The notes below the pieces were generated by a model, which saw only the letters and a program-made list of their open reading frames with translations, did no database searches and had not been told where the DNA came from. Below, piece after piece: positions 60,636 to 64,000 of a stretch of DNA of 64,000 bases (its first letter is position 1; each line of letters begins with the position of its first letter). The position numbers and the translations under genes were made by a program. The stretch comes from Manis javanica (Eukaryota; Chordata; Mammalia; Pholidota; Manidae), in the NCBI RefSeq assembly GCF_040802235.1, contig NC_133170.1, positions 6,773,001-6,837,000 of the forward strand, read 5' to 3'.

Positions 60636-61007
60636 ATTTCCATCCCCCTGAGGAATTTACTGGTAACTTTATAAATGACCATCAAAGCAAGTACCATTGA
60701 GAGTCAAAAGGGACCAAGACAACAGGTATAACCTGGAATCATGCCAGGTAATTGAGTACCTCCTAAAGGTGCATGTCACCAATTAGCAGTTATTTTTAAC
60801 AAATGTTGAAATTGATCATCTAACTACGATGTGTTATCACCACCACTGAGTCATTAAGGACTTTCTAGGTGTCTGCCCTTTAGTACCACAGCCCTACCTC
60901 CACTAAATCTACCCTTGTTAAAATCAGTGTGATTCACCTAGTTTAGATTCTAAACCACAAATCTGATCCTACCAGTGTGGAATTAAGATTAATAAGAAAT
61001 AGACATT

Positions 61008-62225
61008 TGGTCTTGGTCCCCTGTTCCTGGCAAAACCCCTGTGATTTCCAATATAAGAGCTAGAGGTCACCTTTTGTTACAGTAGAGGTGTTGCCATTCC
61101 TCAAATAGCTCCAGGGTAATTCAAGTGAAATGGGCATCTTTTGTTATTCATATAACAAGCCCCTCCTCCCCCACCAAACCAGAGTTTATGTTAATGAGGT
61201 GACTTTTGGAAAGCCCCTAAGGACAGAGGCTGGTTGTCAGGGGACCCCAGCCATGTGATTAAAGGGTGGTAACTTTCAGTCCTGCCGCCCCACCCCTCAT
61301 CTCTGGGAGGGATGCAAGGGAGGAGGCTGAATTAATCACCAGTGGTCAATGGTATGATCAGTTGTGCCCAGGTAAGCCTGAACGTGCAGGGTCCAGGGAG
61401 CTCCCAGGCAGACCCGTGGAGATGATGGATGAGCGGGGGGACCTCGGGAGGGTGTAGAAGCTCTGCACATTTTCCCACCTTTCCCACATACCTCTTTCTA
61501 TGTATCTCTCACCAGGCTGTTTGTCTGTATCCTTTAATACCCTTTGTAATGAACCGATAACCTAGAGTTAAAAAACAAAAATTCAACTGAGTAAACTTGA
61601 GGATCTAATTGGCTTTATTCAACAATTCAGGAATGGGGCCACACCCCTTCTAGTAGGTAGGCTCTCTGAGCAGGTGTACAAAACGGGAGATTTTAATATG
61701 CAGAAGGAGGAGGGGCAAGAAGGTTATTAGCAAAAGAAAAGAGATTGCTTCCGGCCAGGTCACCTTTTGGGGAAAGGGAACGACAGGGGTCTTACGTGGC
61801 TCACCTCACCAGTGCTGCTCAGGGGATTTCAGATTGGCTGTTTAAAGGTCACATTTCTGGGAGCAGGTGAAACTGCAATTATGTCTTGGTTTTGCTCTCA
61901 TGGGGGCTCAGAACTCTACTGTGGGCCCATCATTTCTCCTCCGACATAAGTAAACTTATTTCTGAGTTCTGCAAGCCGCTCTAGAAAATTCATCAAACCA
62001 GAGGGGATGGTAGGAACCTCTGATTTACAGTTGGTTGGTCGGAAGCACAGGCGACAACTTGCAATTGGAATGTGAAGTGGGGGTGAGGGGACGGTCTTGG
62101 AGGTCCGAGCCCTTAACCTGGGGGATCGGAGGCTGTCTCCAGGTAGGGTGTCAGCGTTGGGATAAGACATGGAACACCCAGCTGGTGTCAGAGAATTGCT
62201 TGAAAAACTCACTCTTGTGGTGTCA
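61008..62225 (+). mobile_element. ERV LTR (family G, copy 3), split by another LTR
   Basis: TATGTTAATGAGGTGACTTT, GTATCCTTTAATACCCTTTG and TAATGAACCGATAACCTAGA, then after the insert GAGTTCTGCAAGCCGCTCTA, TGGTAGGAACCTCTGATTTA and CACCCAGCTGGTGTCAGAGA, are the family G blocks in order. Ends approximate. Confidence 0.75.
61568..61946 (-). mobile_element. LTR (family H) nested in family G LTR
   Basis: The plus strand GGCTTTATTCAACAATTCAG gives a minus-strand GAATAAAGCC signal. The minus strand starts TGTCGGAGGAGAAATGATGG. Family G homology stops at about 61567 and resumes at about 61947. Confidence 0.65.
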
Positions 62226-62390
62226 GAAGTGATGTGAAGTGGATTGTTCTGAGGACCTGAGAGCTCCGAATTCTCAGACTCTTATTGTATGTCATCTAAA
62301 TGAAAGCAGTAGAGTTTTCCTTTATATCCAGACTCCTCTTTAAACCTTTCTGGGGAAAAAAAAGGAGAAAGATTTGAAATTCCATAGCAC

Positions 62391-62826
62391 TGTTAGGCAA
62401 AAGACAGACATGAGCAGGGTGGAAAGAGAGTAAAGGACACAAAGAGTTAATCAGATAAAACAAGAGAGATGGAAAGAACTCACAGAGTTGATTAGTTGAA
62501 GTTTCAAGGGTCAGGAGTGACTTGGAATGTCCAGACACTCCCTCAGATGAAAAACAACTCCCCAGATGAGAAGCTTTTAAGCACAGACACTCCCCAGATA
62601 AAGAAAAACATCAAGGCGCAGCCCATGTCTTCATTTTACCAATTAGATCAGGCCTCCCAGGCCAAGGATTGTCAATCAAAGACTTCTCCACCCTGTCAAA
62701 AACCCCAAAAAGCAGCCTCACAGTAAGTAGTTGAGGCCTGCTCGGTTACTGTTACAGTGCAATACAACTTACTTTGCTTTCTTGACTTTGGGTTCATGTC
62801 TCACTCTATCTGACCTCCCTGCAACA
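62391..62826 (+). mobile_element. Solo ERV LTR (family B, copy 2), plus strand
   Basis: It runs from TGTTAGGCAAAAG to CCCTGCAACA. In reverse complement it matches family B copy 1: TGAGACATGAACCCAAAGTC, TGGAGAAGTCTTTG, CTAATTGGTAAAATGAAGAC, GGGGAGTGTCTGTGCTTA. No matching target duplication was found. Confidence 0.85.
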
Positions 62827-63109
62827 TCAAACCAAACTCCTTCCTAACACCACCATATGTAGGGAAGGCTCTCCATAAACTCTCCAACCTCTCCAGTAGC
62901 TAATAGTCTTCTGGAGCATTCACCCCACTTTCTTGCCCATTGTTCAAAATTCACTTAGCTTATCTTCTTCTCCCTCACCCTTCCTCAAACACCCAAGATG
63001 GACTAAGCAGAGATGTGACTGAAATCCTGATCAGGGGAGTTTTAGCAGGGCAGTCTGTCTGGGTGGGTTGGAGAGTCTAAGGGATTGATTTTGAAATACC
63101 ATTTGCAAG

Positions 63110-63512
63110 CGCCAAATAATTTCCCTCGCTTGTGGAGTATAACAAGGAAGCCAAACTGAAGGAACAAAACAGCAGCAGAGTCACAGACTCCAAGAAGGGA
63201 CTAGTGGTTACCAAAGGGGAGGGGTGTGTGACGGCGGGCAGGGAGGGAGGAAGAAGGGACTGAGGGGTACTATGTTTAGTGCACATGGTGTGGGGGGGTC
63301 ACGGGGAGAACAGTGCAGCACAGAGAAGGCACACAGTGACTCTGTGGCATCTTACTACACTGATGGACAGTGCCTGCATTGGGGCGTGGGTGGGGACTTG
63401 ATAATATGGGAAAGTATAAGTAACCACATTGTTTTTTCAGGTGAAACCTTCATAAGAGTGTATATCAATAATACCTTAATAAAAAATAAATAAATACATA
63501 AATAAATAAATG
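63110..63512 (+). mobile_element. 5'-truncated L1 insertion with target-site duplication
   Basis: L1 3' end only: CTGAAGGAACAAAACAGCAG, CATCTTACTACACTGATGGA and GTGAAACCTTCATAAGAGTG, then ATACCTTAATAAAAAATAAA as an A-rich tail. Flanked by CCATTTGCAAG at 63099-63109 and 63513-63523, a clear 11-bp duplication, so the insertion boundaries are exact. Confidence 0.92.
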
Positions 63513-64000
63513 CCATTTGCAAGAGATGGACATTATTTTTCCTTGCTTCTCCAAAAGAAGGAACAGTGAATGTCAGATTTCTGGAATGGGAACAGTCTGG
63601 ATATTGGGAATTAAATTTGAAGTCTGCAAGAAAATGGAAGACATCCAAGCATCACTTTCCAGTTGACACAGCTCCTGAATGCAGAATGACATGAAATGCA
63701 TGTAAAATGAGGTCACAGAATGATGATGCGCTTATCCAGCATGAAGCTTACACCTGTCACTTACACCCATCGCCAGGCACCCACCATCCTCCTCCTGCAC
63801 CCACTCCAGCTGTTCTCAGCTGAAAGGCGCCACTCTGCTGTTCCCAGTACAGACCCCTCCCCACCACAACCCCACACCATACATTTGTTCACCCCAACTT
63901 CAAATCTGTGTACTAAAAGCTTGCATCAAAGTAGTAATTCAGCAACAACTGCTTAAAATAAAATAGAAATGATCAGGTTACTCTAGGATCTCACAATGAA

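Noticed and set aside
1..64000. CRISPR arrays, operons, tRNA or rRNA genes, and lineage-specific SINEs
   Set aside because: I looked for regular spaced repeats, cloverleaf-like tRNA genes and the common SINE heads and saw none. The sequence is a mammalian nuclear locus.

Overview
The window is mammalian nuclear DNA from a placental mammal. It carries one long protein gene with GT-AG introns, a CpG-island promoter and a dense load of L1, MIR, MaLR and ERV-LTR repeats. I saw no primate Alu, rodent B1/B2, carnivore, ruminant, pig or horse type SINE. L1 3' ends and many LTRs dominate instead. This fits a laurasiatherian-like lineage poor in young SINEs (a pangolin or bat is conceivable), but the species is not determined.

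One gene is well supported: RESF1 (retroelement silencing factor 1, formerly KIAA1551/C12orf35), on the minus strand. It runs from a CpG island at about 34.4-33.6 kb down to a poly(A) signal at 7621-7626. Three coding exons (16957-11965, 10685-10608, 8354-8188) splice in frame into a 1745-residue protein, essentially the family length. The 5' UTR is split, with an acceptor at 17012/17013, a strong exon 1 donor at 34146/34145 and two candidate internal 5'-UTR exons. Intron 1 and the 5' introns (17-34 kb) hold L1 pieces, two MaLR LTRs, microsatellites, a GC-rich unassigned block and a MIR.

Layout: 1-7.6 kb is the intergenic 3' flank of RESF1, with ancient repeats and no gene seen. 7.6-34.4 kb is RESF1. 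34.4-64 kb is intergenic upstream sequence and is an archive of endogenous retrovirus LTRs. Many still have TG...CA ends, a TATA box, a poly(A) signal and 4-5 bp target-site duplications. Several are nested (LTR in LTR, LTR in L1).

No second protein-coding gene, tRNA, rRNA, CRISPR array or operon is supported. The most interesting points are structural. An ERV 3' end in sense orientation abuts the RESF1 CpG promoter. Every LTR I could orient between 34.4 and 45.6 kb lies on the RESF1 strand. One LTR is flanked by a 209-bp direct duplication instead of a short target-site duplication. A perfect 31-bp direct repeat lies near 60 kb. I found no convincing new molecular system; the biological theme is a retroelement-silencing gene embedded in retroelements.
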